Assembly: GCA_964609025.1 (NCBI GenBank)
Contig: CAZSQM010000016.1
Span: 1 to 64,000 of the forward strand
Reading direction: 5' to 3'
Length of the DNA stretch: 64,000 nt
Source: SIG307 sp964609025
GTDB lineage: Bacteria > Bacillota > Clostridia > Lachnospirales > Lachnospiraceae
The notes beneath the pieces are model-generated. The model had not been told where the DNA came from, did no database searches, and saw only the letters and a list, made by a program, of their open reading frames with translations. The translations under genes were made by a program, and so were the position numbers. Positions 49,795 to 57,898 of the stretch are shown here, in pieces; position 1 is the first letter of the stretch, and every line of letters begins with the position of its first letter.

Positions 49795-51609
49795 TCAGCC
49801 TCCCGCCGCAGGAGTAGGCGTCGGAGTCGACGTTGGTGTTGGTGTTGACGTAGGCGCCGGCGTAGGCGATGGAGCCGGAGTCGGCGTAGGAGTAGGCGCC
49901 GTCGTCACGGTAGGATCCTTTGTAATCTTGCCGCTGCTCTTACTTACCGCCTCGGCATACTCGCCGCTGGCCGATGTATTGGAAATTACTACCCGGATAT
50001 AGTATCCGATATCGCTTTCTTTAATCGTATATTTACTGTTTGCATAGCCGACGCCGGACGCAATCTCCGTATACGTTCCGTTAATCGTGTCGCAGCGTTC
50101 CCAGGTATACTTGATATCGCCCGAAATCGCATTATTGCTGGTTACCGCGCTGATTACACCGCCCGGATACAGGGAAGTGCTGGAGATTCCCGCGTAGGTT
50201 ACCTTATCATATTGAATCTGGTACGGATATTTCTCATAATTTGACGGAAGCTCCGACTTGCTCTCCGCCGCTACCCGGAAAATCAGATACTTTCCCGGAA
50301 GCGCCTTTGTATAGCTTACCTTCACCGTCTTTGCCGCTTTTAAGCTGCTCCACTTCAGCCCGCTTAACTCCTCCGGCGTCAGCCCGTCCGGATCGTCTAC
50401 AACCGCATACTGGTAATTCACCGGATTCATGGTTGTCGTGTTATTCGTAAGTACAATCCCGCTCGTTCCGTTCTTTGTATTCTGATATACAAGGGTAATA
50501 TCTTTTGTGATATCCGGTTTTTCCTTCGCAAACGGAACCAATACCTCCGTCATCTTGGAAGCGGCCTTACGCTCTCCCGCCGCCGTCCGCACATAAACAT
50601 AAATCCCCGTAATTTCTCCGCCTTCATTGGTTTCATATTGGTATTTGCCCGGATTTGCCGTAATTAACGTTTCGTCAATCTTCGCATTCGCTGCCACGCC
50701 AAGCACCAACGGCACCGCAACGGAAGAAACTCTTTGATTGGTCGTCGGCAGAACGTCAAAGTCTACTACCGGAACCGATACCGCGTCGTTCGTGGAAGTC
50801 TTTGCATAAACCGGCACCAGATTCCAATCCGTCTTATTCAGCGAATACTCCATTCCGTTTCGGATGGAAAGCGACATCGCCGCATTATTTACATTCACCG
50901 TCGGCGCAACCGCCGTTTTCTGCAAAAAGACCTTCGCCTCCGAGCTGTAACGCTTCCCGCTCACGCCGTCCGCCGTATCCGCGTCGTTTACAGGCTTAAT
51001 TCTGAAATACAGCGTAGCGCCCTTCGCATTCATTTGTGCAAGATTCAGCTTTTCAAAAGGCTGCCAGTTCCCGGTAGTGCCTTTTTTCCACTCAATCTTA
51101 TCCACGTCAAAAAACGCGGTTTCCGCGCCGCCCTGTTTTGTAAAGAAGATAATGTAGCCCGTTTCGCTTGAAAAATTCGGGTAATTCTTGTAGACCTGCT
51201 TCCAGGTATCGATATCCACCACATCCGTCGCGGAAATATCTCCGACAAAATCCGCGGAGAGCTTTTCCTCCGCATCAATGTACCGCGCCGTAACGAGAGA
51301 ATCTTTATCCCCTTTCAGATAAATACGCGTCGTAATCCCCGGCTTGATCCATGAAATATCAAACACCGCCTTGCCGTCGGCGCCGACCGGCATGGACTCC
51401 CAGGTAGACGCGTTCGGGTTATCGGAGTAATAAATCACCTGGTTACCGCCGCCCGTCACTTCCATGACTTCGTATTCGTAATTTACCTTAATGGCCGAGT
51501 CCGGCAGCATCGTTGCGTTTCCTGCTGCCTCTGCACCTTCTGCTTTGCACAAAAGCGGCAAGGTCAATGCTCCGAGCAAAACAGCAAGGCTTCTGATTGC
51601 TTTCTTCAT
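49795..51609 (-). CDS. Secreted protein of unknown function with Pro/Thr-rich tail
   Basis: The 604-residue protein begins with a signal peptide (KKAIRSLAVLLGALTLPLLC, cleavage probably after AEGAEA). The middle consists of repeated beta-rich segments with phrases such as YEYEVMEVTGGG, KPVNDADTADG and KYTWERCDTINGTYTEI; the last resembles bacterial Ig-like surface domains. It ends in about 40 residues of Pro-Thr-Pro repeats and stops at TPAAGG with no anchor or further domain. ATG 51609 has AGGAGGG seven bases upstream. It follows the fliD-fliS-fliT-like genes closely (14 bases), so it may belong to that operon. An extracellular role near the flagellum or cell wall is only inference. Confidence 0.8.
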   Translation of the reverse strand: MKKAIRSLAVLLGALTLPLLCKAEGAEAAGNATMLPDSAIKVNYEYEVMEVTGGGNQVIYYSDNPNASTWESMPVGADGKAVFDISWIKPGITTRIYLKGDKDSLVTARYIDAEEKLSADFVGDISATDVVDIDTWKQVYKNYPNFSSETGYIIFFTKQGGAETAFFDVDKIEWKKGTTGNWQPFEKLNLAQMNAKGATLYFRIKPVNDADTADGVSGKRYSSEAKVFLQKTAVAPTVNVNNAAMSLSIRNGMEYSLNKTDWNLVPVYAKTSTNDAVSVPVVDFDVLPTTNQRVSSVAVPLVLGVAANAKIDETLITANPGKYQYETNEGGEITGIYVYVRTAAGERKAASKMTEVLVPFAKEKPDITKDITLVYQNTKNGTSGIVLTNNTTTMNPVNYQYAVVDDPDGLTPEELSGLKWSSLKAAKTVKVSYTKALPGKYLIFRVAAESKSELPSNYEKYPYQIQYDKVTYAGISSTSLYPGGVISAVTSNNAISGDIKYTWERCDTINGTYTEIASGVGYANSKYTIKESDIGYYIRVVISNTSASGEYAEAVSKSSGKITKDPTVTTAPTPTPTPAPSPTPAPTSTPTPTSTPTPTPAAGG

Positions 51610-51623
51610 CACAGGTCCCTCCT

Positions 51624-52118
51624 TTACTTTTTCTTATCCATAAAAAACGATTGGTCGGCAACTGCCCCCGACATATTTTTATAGTAGCTGCTGACCGTCT
51701 GGCTGCTCCGCTTGAAATTTTTAATTTCCTGCTTTTTCTCCCGCAGGCAGATTTCCAGACGCGCTTTATTTTGTTCTTCCAGCGAACAAAGCGCGGCGCC
51801 TTTTTCCAGCACCGTCTTTATCTTCTGCTGCAACGCCCGGATTCGCGGCTCAAACGCCTTCTTATAGTCCTCCATCACCGGCTTTATTTTGGCAAAAACA
51901 GCCTCAAAGCCTGCATCGAAGTCTGCGATTTTCCGGATATACGGCTCTTTTTTATCCATAAGCTCCGTAAATTCTTCCATGGAGAATTTCTCGCCGGACA
52001 AAACGGCTTCCTGCTCTTTGGTTAAGCCAAGAAGCGCATCTAAAAGCTGCTCCTTCTTTTGTATCGTATCCTCCAGTAGCTTAAAACAAGTGGAAAACTC
52101 CTGTGCCTCCAATATCAT
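51624..52118 (-). CDS. FliT/FlgN-like flagellar chaperone, putative
   Basis: The roughly 164-residue protein is almost wholly helical and highly charged (KKEQLLDALLGLTKEQEAVL, KIKPVMEDYKKAFEPRIRAL), as in FlgN/FliT export chaperones. It lies directly after fliS, where fliT is usual, so chaperoning FliD or another axial protein is likely. ATG 52118 touches GGAGGG closely; TTG 52112 has better spacing and could be the real start. There are no motifs that prove the family. Confidence 0.65.
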   Translation of the reverse strand: MILEAQEFSTCFKLLEDTIQKKEQLLDALLGLTKEQEAVLSGEKFSMEEFTELMDKKEPYIRKIADFDAGFEAVFAKIKPVMEDYKKAFEPRIRALQQKIKTVLEKGAALCSLEEQNKARLEICLREKKQEIKNFKRSSQTVSSYYKNMSGAVADQSFFMDKKK

Positions 52119-52205
52119 CCCTCCGCCGGTCTGTTTCCAAGACCTTTCTAATGCGCAAAAACAGCCGTACCGCATCGTCCGGCTGTTCTGCCTGTTTCTA
52201 TGTCC

Positions 52206-52589
52206 TTACTTCACATACAAATTATTTTTCCGCATAACCTCTTTCCAAAGGTCCCGCATATTTCTAATCTGACCCAGTGCTTCTTCTAACAGGTCTTTAT
52301 CCTTCTTGATATTTGCCTGCACCAAAAGACCGTAGATGTACTCATAGATGACATCGAAATCCTTTGCGGTTGCATACTTAAAATCCAGTGTGGAACGGAA
52401 TTCCGTAATGATATTCTGCACCTTGATAATGTAGGCGCTTGCCTTTTCATAATCCGACTTTTCCAGACCGAGCATCGCAATATTACAAAACTTAATCGCT
52501 CCGTCATACAACATCAATGTCAATTCTGCCGGTGATGCTGTGTTGATTTTTGTTCCCTGATATAAACTCGCTGCATTTGTTGGTGGCAT
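52206..52589 (-). CDS. fliS: Flagellin export chaperone FliS
   Basis: FliS binds unfolded flagellin in the cytoplasm and prevents premature assembly. The 127-residue four-helix protein has YQGTKINTASPAELTLMLYD, AIKFCNIA, STLDFKYATAKDFDVIYEYI and VMRKNN, which fit the family well. ATG 52589 follows AAGGACGG; an earlier TTG is less likely. It lies 39 bases after fliD. Confidence 0.95.
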   Translation of the reverse strand: MPPTNAASLYQGTKINTASPAELTLMLYDGAIKFCNIAMLGLEKSDYEKASAYIIKVQNIITEFRSTLDFKYATAKDFDVIYEYIYGLLVQANIKKDKDLLEEALGQIRNMRDLWKEVMRKNNLYVK

Positions 52590-52628
52590 ACGCAATACCG
52601 TCCTTTCTTAAAATACTGTCCGCATCCC

Positions 52629-54944
52629 TTACTGTCCAAGACCAAGCATGGAATACAAAGAACTTGACTGGCTGCTCAGCTTGCTGAGCGCCGTTTCCAT
52701 AGAAGCAAACTGTTTGTAATAGCGGTCCTCGATTTCCTGCAAACGGTCCTCCTGCTTATCTAACTCTTTCTTGTAACTGTTGAGTTCCTTCGTCATCTGC
52801 TTATCGTTGTAGAACGTAAGCGCACTGCTGAGTTCCGTCGCTTTCATCTTATCCGCCATCGTGTCGTACAGATTCTTGGAAATCGTCTGCAATACTTCCA
52901 TGACCGTTTCCGGGTCTTCCTCGATTGCCTTACGCAGCTTATCGTCGTAAAGCATACCGTCTGAATCTTCCTGATCGCCGTAAAGATGTAACTTTCCTTT
53001 TTCCGAGTATTTTGTTGTACAGATACCGAAAGAAGAAAGTGCATAATCTTTGCCGTCTACCGTTACAGCGTCGTTTAATGCGCCGCGCATTGCGGTAATC
53101 AGGGAGCCCAGCGTATTGTCACGGCGAAGCAGGGAATCTTTAATCTTTGTTTCCCACTTTTCTACCTCCGTGTCGCTCATGGCGTCTTTCTGCTCATCCG
53201 TCAGCGGGTCATAGCCTCTTGCCGACTCTGCATAGTACGCGTCATTCAGCTCCTGCAACACTTCGTTGTAATCCTTTATGAACTGCTTTACCATATTGTA
53301 AACGCTGTCCGTATCCTGGGATACGTTGATTGCAATCGTCTGCCCCGGAGCCGCGGATACCAGATCCAACGTCAGACCGTTGACCGAAATGCTGTTGGAA
53401 GAAGACTCTATCGTTGCGCCGTTTACCGTTACCTTTGCATCACTTGCGGCAAATACCGTCATTCCTGCCGCATTGGAGCTTCCGCTCATTGCCGTGCCGT
53501 CAATGTTGCCGAGCCCGATTGCGGCAAGCGCGTTATCGGAAGCGTCAAACGCCTGTACATCCGCATAGGTTGCAATGTATCCCTCCAGGGCGGTTTTTGC
53601 CGCCGCCATATCCGGATTACTGCCGTCCGCTAAAATCTCTTCCTTTTTCGTATTCAACGCCTCGGCTGCCTCGCTTGAAGTATTGTAGGCGGCAACCTCA
53701 TCCTCCGCAAAAGCCTGTACCGCATTCGCATACAGTGCGTCGTACTCTGCCGTATCATAACCGGCGCCTTCCGTATAGGTGCCGAGCTTTGCAAGAAATT
53801 CCGTTTCTTTCTCCGCATAGGCATTGAGAATATTCTGTTCTTCTTCGGTCAAATCATCCGCTGCCTTTTCCTGCAGCTTCTGAATATCCTCATAGGTTAC
53901 ATCCGAAAGCCGTTCGTTCCCGCCGTAAAACTCTTCGAACGTAGCAAACTCATGCTCTGCCTTTGCCATACGCACGGCTTCTGCTTTTAAAGCCTCCGCC
54001 TGCTCCGCCGTGAACTCCTTACCGTAGATGGTTACGGCAGTTCCGTTTTCGACAGCGTCCTTAATCTGTGCGGCAATACCGTTATCTATCTCCTTCTTCG
54101 CCAGCCCCTCCGCGGTATGCTCCGCAGCGCTGTCCGACAAAAGCTGATATGCGTCGTACAGCTTTGCTTCCTCGGCGGTCAGTTCTTCGCCGTTCTCTGC
54201 CTTTGCAAGCACCGCATTGACGGAAGCGGAGTCGCTTGCCTCCAAAACCGCCATTGCTTCATCGAACTTCGACTTTTCGCTGTCGGACATGCCTGCATAG
54301 TCAACCAGTCCGTAAATGCCCTTTCTTGCTTCTGCGTTGGAAGCGTTCTCCGTACTTGTGGTAAGCGTGAACAAATTCTCCGTTCCGCTCTGTCTGGAAC
54401 TGATATACAGGCACTGTCTGGTTTCATCAAAGTTTACATTCAGACCTGCCGTTTTGCACTGATTGGAAAAATCCGAAAACGTGGTATTCTCATCCACAAT
54501 CAGTTCCGCACTCTTATCACCGCAGGTAAGAGAAATCTTCGTCCCTGCCGCTACTCCCGCATCCACCAGCTTTGACTTGCTGGTCAGCTTCTCCGCAGAA
54601 GTAAAAGTTCCTCCGGTCACATACTGGGCACTTGCCACAGCTTCCACCGTCACATAATGGGTACCGATAGGCGCGGCGGAACCGGCCTTTGCCGTTACCA
54701 CCTTGTCATCGGAGGAAGTGGTCTTCTTGGTCAGGTAATTTCCCTGCGTTTTCATCTTTGCCAAAGAACCCGTATATAAAGAATAAATCTTCGTATTCAG
54801 GTCCTTCCACTTCTCCGTGGTCCATTCGTGCTTCGTGATTTTATTTTCAACTTTGGTAACTCTTGTCCGTTCTGCCGACATGAGCTGCTTAATCAGTGTA
54901 TCCGTATCCAGTCCGGATACCATTCCCGATAACCCGATGCCCAT
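52629..54944 (-). CDS. fliD: Flagellar cap protein FliD with a large insertion
   Basis: FliD (HAP2) caps the filament and promotes flagellin polymerisation. The 771-residue protein has the family N-terminus (GLSGMVSGLDTDTLIKQLM) and C-terminus (DKQEDRLQEIEDRYYKQFAS...SQSSSLYSML), with VKQFIKDYNEVLQELN in between. It is about 270 residues longer than typical FliD; the extra length is an Ala/Glu-rich, mostly helical stretch at about 205-470 with TAEEAKLYDAY, TAEQAEAL and TEEEQNILNAY repeats. That part is probably exposed at the cap. ATG 54944 follows GGAGG. The gene sits between flaG and fliS. Confidence 0.95.
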   Translation of the reverse strand: MGIGLSGMVSGLDTDTLIKQLMSAERTRVTKVENKITKHEWTTEKWKDLNTKIYSLYTGSLAKMKTQGNYLTKKTTSSDDKVVTAKAGSAAPIGTHYVTVEAVASAQYVTGGTFTSAEKLTSKSKLVDAGVAAGTKISLTCGDKSAELIVDENTTFSDFSNQCKTAGLNVNFDETRQCLYISSRQSGTENLFTLTTSTENASNAEARKGIYGLVDYAGMSDSEKSKFDEAMAVLEASDSASVNAVLAKAENGEELTAEEAKLYDAYQLLSDSAAEHTAEGLAKKEIDNGIAAQIKDAVENGTAVTIYGKEFTAEQAEALKAEAVRMAKAEHEFATFEEFYGGNERLSDVTYEDIQKLQEKAADDLTEEEQNILNAYAEKETEFLAKLGTYTEGAGYDTAEYDALYANAVQAFAEDEVAAYNTSSEAAEALNTKKEEILADGSNPDMAAAKTALEGYIATYADVQAFDASDNALAAIGLGNIDGTAMSGSSNAAGMTVFAASDAKVTVNGATIESSSNSISVNGLTLDLVSAAPGQTIAINVSQDTDSVYNMVKQFIKDYNEVLQELNDAYYAESARGYDPLTDEQKDAMSDTEVEKWETKIKDSLLRRDNTLGSLITAMRGALNDAVTVDGKDYALSSFGICTTKYSEKGKLHLYGDQEDSDGMLYDDKLRKAIEEDPETVMEVLQTISKNLYDTMADKMKATELSSALTFYNDKQMTKELNSYKKELDKQEDRLQEIEDRYYKQFASMETALSKLSSQSSSLYSMLGLGQ

Positions 54945-54993
54945 AACAACCTCCGTTTCCCGGTTCTTTCAACGCCGAACCGTAAAATTCTTT

Positions 54994-55383
54994 CTATCTC
55001 TTTTCGTCTACCATAAGACCTGCCAGTTCCCACATCTTTGAAATCATCTCCAGGGTTTCTTCCGGCGGAATCTCACGGATTACTTCTTCGGTTTCTTCGT
55101 CGATTACTTTAATGGAAACGCGCTTTGTTTCCTCGTGATAGGAAAACTCGCACTTTGTTTTGGCATGGCGCATCGTCTGGTTTGCATGCTCTACCGCACT
55201 CTTAATACGTCTGGACGCGTTCTCCTCGCTGCCTGCCTGCTCCTGCGGCTGTACCTGCGGCTCCGCTGCCGCGTTCTCCCCTGTTGTGACCGGCTGTTCC
55301 GTCTTTGGCTTCATCTCCGGACGACTAACCCCGGACTCTGCATACACAGGCTTATTTACTATCGCTCCGCTCTCAATTTTCAT
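54994..55383 (-). CDS. flaG: FlaG family flagellar protein
   Basis: The 129-residue protein has a variable, Pro/Gln-rich N-terminal half and the FlaG core CEFSYHEETKRVSIKVIDEE then EVIREIPPEETLEMISKMWE. FlaG affects filament length in several species; its mechanism is uncertain. ATG 55383 follows GGAGG. A sigma-D promoter lies about 80 bases upstream, so flaG heads the flaG-fliD-fliS operon. Confidence 0.92.
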   Translation of the reverse strand: MKIESGAIVNKPVYAESGVSRPEMKPKTEQPVTTGENAAAEPQVQPQEQAGSEENASRRIKSAVEHANQTMRHAKTKCEFSYHEETKRVSIKVIDEETEEVIREIPPEETLEMISKMWELAGLMVDEKR

Positions 55384-55464
55384 ATTTGTACACCTCCATG
55401 TTTTTTGCTTCTTCACGTTTTCCGCCCGACTCCGTTCCGGCAGAAAATCATTTCTTTACATTTT

Positions 55465-55491
55465 ATATCGGACAAAAGCGGTGAAAAATTA
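55465..55491 (-). promoter_or_regulatory. Sigma-D (FliA-type) promoter of flaG-fliD-fliS
   Basis: TAAT (55488-55491), a 15-base spacer and TCCGATAT (55465-55472) match the sigma-28 consensus TAAA-N15-GCCGATAT at all but two positions. It overlaps the csrA terminator, so an anti-FlgM-controlled late promoter is placed inside a terminator. Confidence 0.7.
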
Positions 55492-55519
55492 ACCCTCTAT
55501 GGCAAATTTTTCACCGCTT
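55476..55519 (-). terminator. Terminator of csrA
   Basis: AAGCGGTGAAAAATT and AATTTTTCACCGCTT are perfect 15-base arms around a 14-base loop, followed by TTGTCC on the minus strand. Confidence 0.85.
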
Positions 55520-55534
55520 CTTATGATTTTCTCT

Positions 55535-55753
55535 TTAGAACATATCTTTCAGAATCTCCGGCGACGCGTCGGCGGAAACCGCTTCCTTGTTCGCCTCCTG
55601 AATCTGCATATAAATCTCCTTACGGTACAGCGGCACCGATTTCGGCGCGTTGATTCCGATTTTCACCTGTTCTCCCTTTATTTCAAGGATCGTTATCTCT
55701 ATATCGTGTCCTATCATAATGGATTCGTTTATTTTTCTCGACAGGGCCAGCAT
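55535..55753 (-). CDS. csrA: Carbon storage regulator CsrA
   Basis: CsrA is an RNA-binding translational repressor; in flagellated Bacillota it represses flagellin and is antagonised by FliW. The 72-residue protein has MLALSRKINESIMIG, IEITILEIKGEQVKIGI and the conserved APKSVPLYRKEIY. ATG 55753 follows AGGGGG. It begins two bases after the fliW stop, which shows the FliW-CsrA partner pair. Confidence 0.96.
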   Translation of the reverse strand: MLALSRKINESIMIGHDIEITILEIKGEQVKIGINAPKSVPLYRKEIYMQIQEANKEAVSADASPEILKDMF

Positions 55754-55755
55754 AC

Positions 55756-56220
55756 TTATTCCCCCTTTGCCTCTTTGCACTTTTTCACCTGTTCGTATAT
55801 ATTATATTTTATCACATAGTCCGGGTTCTCTGCAATAATCTGACAACCTTTTTTTGTATCCGCGTTAATAATCAGCGGTGCTTTCAGATTCGCGGACATT
55901 TTTGTGATATCCGACGGTACGCTAAGAGTAAGAAGAATAATAATGTTCTCCTCCGTCAATTCTCCGAGAGGAGCTAAAACCTCGTCCTCTACAATCGGAT
56001 TATAATCCGCCATAACCGAAAGCGGACTGATTACCGGCAGGGCAAGCTGCGGCTCGTCTAAGCTCTGTAACCAGGAAATCGTACTGCCGTTGCCTTCCTC
56101 GTTGTTATACAGAATCGTATAACGCTTGCAGTGCTCAAATCCGATAATTCCGTCTTCAAAGGTAATCACCTTGTTTTCATCCAGATCAATTTCTCCAAAA
56201 TGTCTTGTTTTCACTAACAT
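55756..56220 (-). CDS. fliW: Flagellar assembly factor FliW
   Basis: FliW binds flagellin or, when flagellin is low, CsrA, relieving translational repression. The 154-residue protein begins LVKTRHFGEIDLDENKVITF, then EDGIIGFEHCKRYTIL, with the conserved SLDEPQLALPVISP. ATG 56220 follows AAAGGAG. The short gap to flgL (56221-56319) holds a loose copy of the dispersed CGCATCC repeat at 56285-56310. Confidence 0.95.
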   Translation of the reverse strand: MLVKTRHFGEIDLDENKVITFEDGIIGFEHCKRYTILYNNEEGNGSTISWLQSLDEPQLALPVISPLSVMADYNPIVEDEVLAPLGELTEENIIILLTLSVPSDITKMSANLKAPLIINADTKKGCQIIAENPDYVIKYNIYEQVKKCKEAKGE

Positions 56221-56319
56221 TTTCGTTTCTCCTTTCGCTCTTATCCTAGTTTTTCTCTGTGTTATGACTGCCGCTATTCCTTTTCATGCGGGTACGCATC
56301 CGGCGGAGCGTTTCCTATA

Positions 56320-57807
56320 TTACAGGAAATCCAGCAGGGAGGACTGCACCAGCTTGGAAGCAGCAGACAAAGACGAGTTATAAATGGTTTCCGCCGAACT
56401 GTATTTGATAATCGTGTCGACCAAATCCACATCTTCATTGCTGGAAAGCAAATCTTCAAAATCCACCTCCTGATCCTGCAGTCTGCTCTCCGTCAGCAGC
56501 AGACGGTTATACCGTCCGCCCAAATCGGACATCGTAACATTTACCTTATCCTGCATCGCAACCGTATCCGTAAGACCGCCCGCAAAGGCCGCCTGCATAA
56601 TATCGGTACGCAGGGTAAATTCCGAATTAAGCTGTTCCTGAATTCCTTCCAACGCCTTCCGCTGCTCCGGCGTCAGATTGGTATCCTCTAACATCTTTTC
56701 CACTTCCGCCATCTTCTCTTCGGTTTCCGACACATCGTTTACCGCATTGATAATGTCGTCGATTGCCCGTCCGATATCATGGGTAAACGCCTCATCCCCC
56801 TGTGTATTGATGGTAAGCTTCTGGTTAAAGTTCACTTCATACTGAATCTGCTGATCCTGCTTTTCGTAATGCAGAACCTCCGTACCGTCCTCGGAAGTCC
56901 TGATACAGTCAAAGTAATGCTCCGGTCTGAGGTCGTTTGTATCAAAGCTCTTCTTCGTATAGTTCACGTTGATATGCTCGGAATTGCGTACCTTTTCGTA
57001 CACTGCTTTTCCGTAAATCAATTCGCCGGTTTCCCGGATAAAATAAATCTCGCCGTCCGCAGGCTCATAGGCGTCTGCGTCCGTCAGCGCCTTTTCGGTT
57101 ACCGTCAGCGGAAGCTCCACAAGATTTCCTTCCGCGTCCGTACTGCCGTCCGTATAGGTTAAGGTTGCACCCGGCTCCAGTGTTCCGTACGCCAGCCGCA
57201 TACGGTATATCTGAATCTGATTCGGCATCGTTGTATCAAAGGCACCCGGATTGTTTTTATCAAACGCATTGATATCCACGTTATTGACTATCTTAGATTC
57301 CACACTGATATCCGCACCGGAAAGCGGCTCCGTAATCTCGTAGGTATACTCTTTCGTTGATTTATCAAAAACTAACGGCGTATCGGTTTTATAACCTGAA
57401 AACACATACCGCCCCGCATAATTGCTGTTTCCCTCCTGATAAATCTGCTGCTTCAGCTCCTCTAAGTTCGTTACGATACTGTTACGGTCCTTTGCCGTGA
57501 GCGGGTCGTTCGCGCCCTGATTGCAGTAGGTATTCATCTGCCGCAGAATTTCATTTACTACTTCTAACGAGCTCTCCGTCGTATCCATCCACGAAAGTGC
57601 GTCCGGTATATTTTTGTCCACATACTGCGTCAGTTCGGAAAGGTTGGTACGCAGTTTTAAGGCACGCACCGCAACAATCGGGTCATCCGACGGCTTCTGT
57701 ATCTTTTTTCCGGTAGAATACTGATTTTCCAACGTAGAAAGCAGATTCTTGTTGTTGTTGATATTATACAACACGTTGTTCGTCATCATCTTATTGGTAA
57801 TCCGCAT
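56320..57807 (-). CDS. flgL: Flagellar hook-filament junction protein FlgL
   Basis: FlgL (HAP3) joins hook and filament. The 495-residue protein has a flagellin-like N-terminus (MRITNKMMTNNVLYNINNNK, then STGKKIQKPSDDPIVAVRAL) and C-terminus (SNEDVDLVDTIIKYSSAETI and LSAASKLVQSSLLDFL). The middle is large and variable, longer than in E. coli. ATG 57807 follows AAGGAGG. It follows the second flgK copy by about 90 bases. Confidence 0.93.
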   Translation of the reverse strand: MRITNKMMTNNVLYNINNNKNLLSTLENQYSTGKKIQKPSDDPIVAVRALKLRTNLSELTQYVDKNIPDALSWMDTTESSLEVVNEILRQMNTYCNQGANDPLTAKDRNSIVTNLEELKQQIYQEGNSNYAGRYVFSGYKTDTPLVFDKSTKEYTYEITEPLSGADISVESKIVNNVDINAFDKNNPGAFDTTMPNQIQIYRMRLAYGTLEPGATLTYTDGSTDAEGNLVELPLTVTEKALTDADAYEPADGEIYFIRETGELIYGKAVYEKVRNSEHINVNYTKKSFDTNDLRPEHYFDCIRTSEDGTEVLHYEKQDQQIQYEVNFNQKLTINTQGDEAFTHDIGRAIDDIINAVNDVSETEEKMAEVEKMLEDTNLTPEQRKALEGIQEQLNSEFTLRTDIMQAAFAGGLTDTVAMQDKVNVTMSDLGGRYNRLLLTESRLQDQEVDFEDLLSSNEDVDLVDTIIKYSSAETIYNSSLSAASKLVQSSLLDFL

Positions 57808-57874
57808 CGTGTCTGCCTCCTTTTCTCTTCAGGGAACTGCGCTGCGTTCCCCGAACATTTGCTTCCTGTCATTT

Positions 57875-57898
57875 ATATCGGCATTTTTCTCCGGTTTA
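57875..57898 (-). promoter_or_regulatory. Possible sigma-D promoter of flgL
   Basis: A perfect GCCGATAT (57875-57882) lies between flgK and flgL, but the nearest TAAA (57895-57898, at the flgK stop) leaves only 12 bases of spacer, not 15. It may be weak or fortuitous. Confidence 0.4.
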
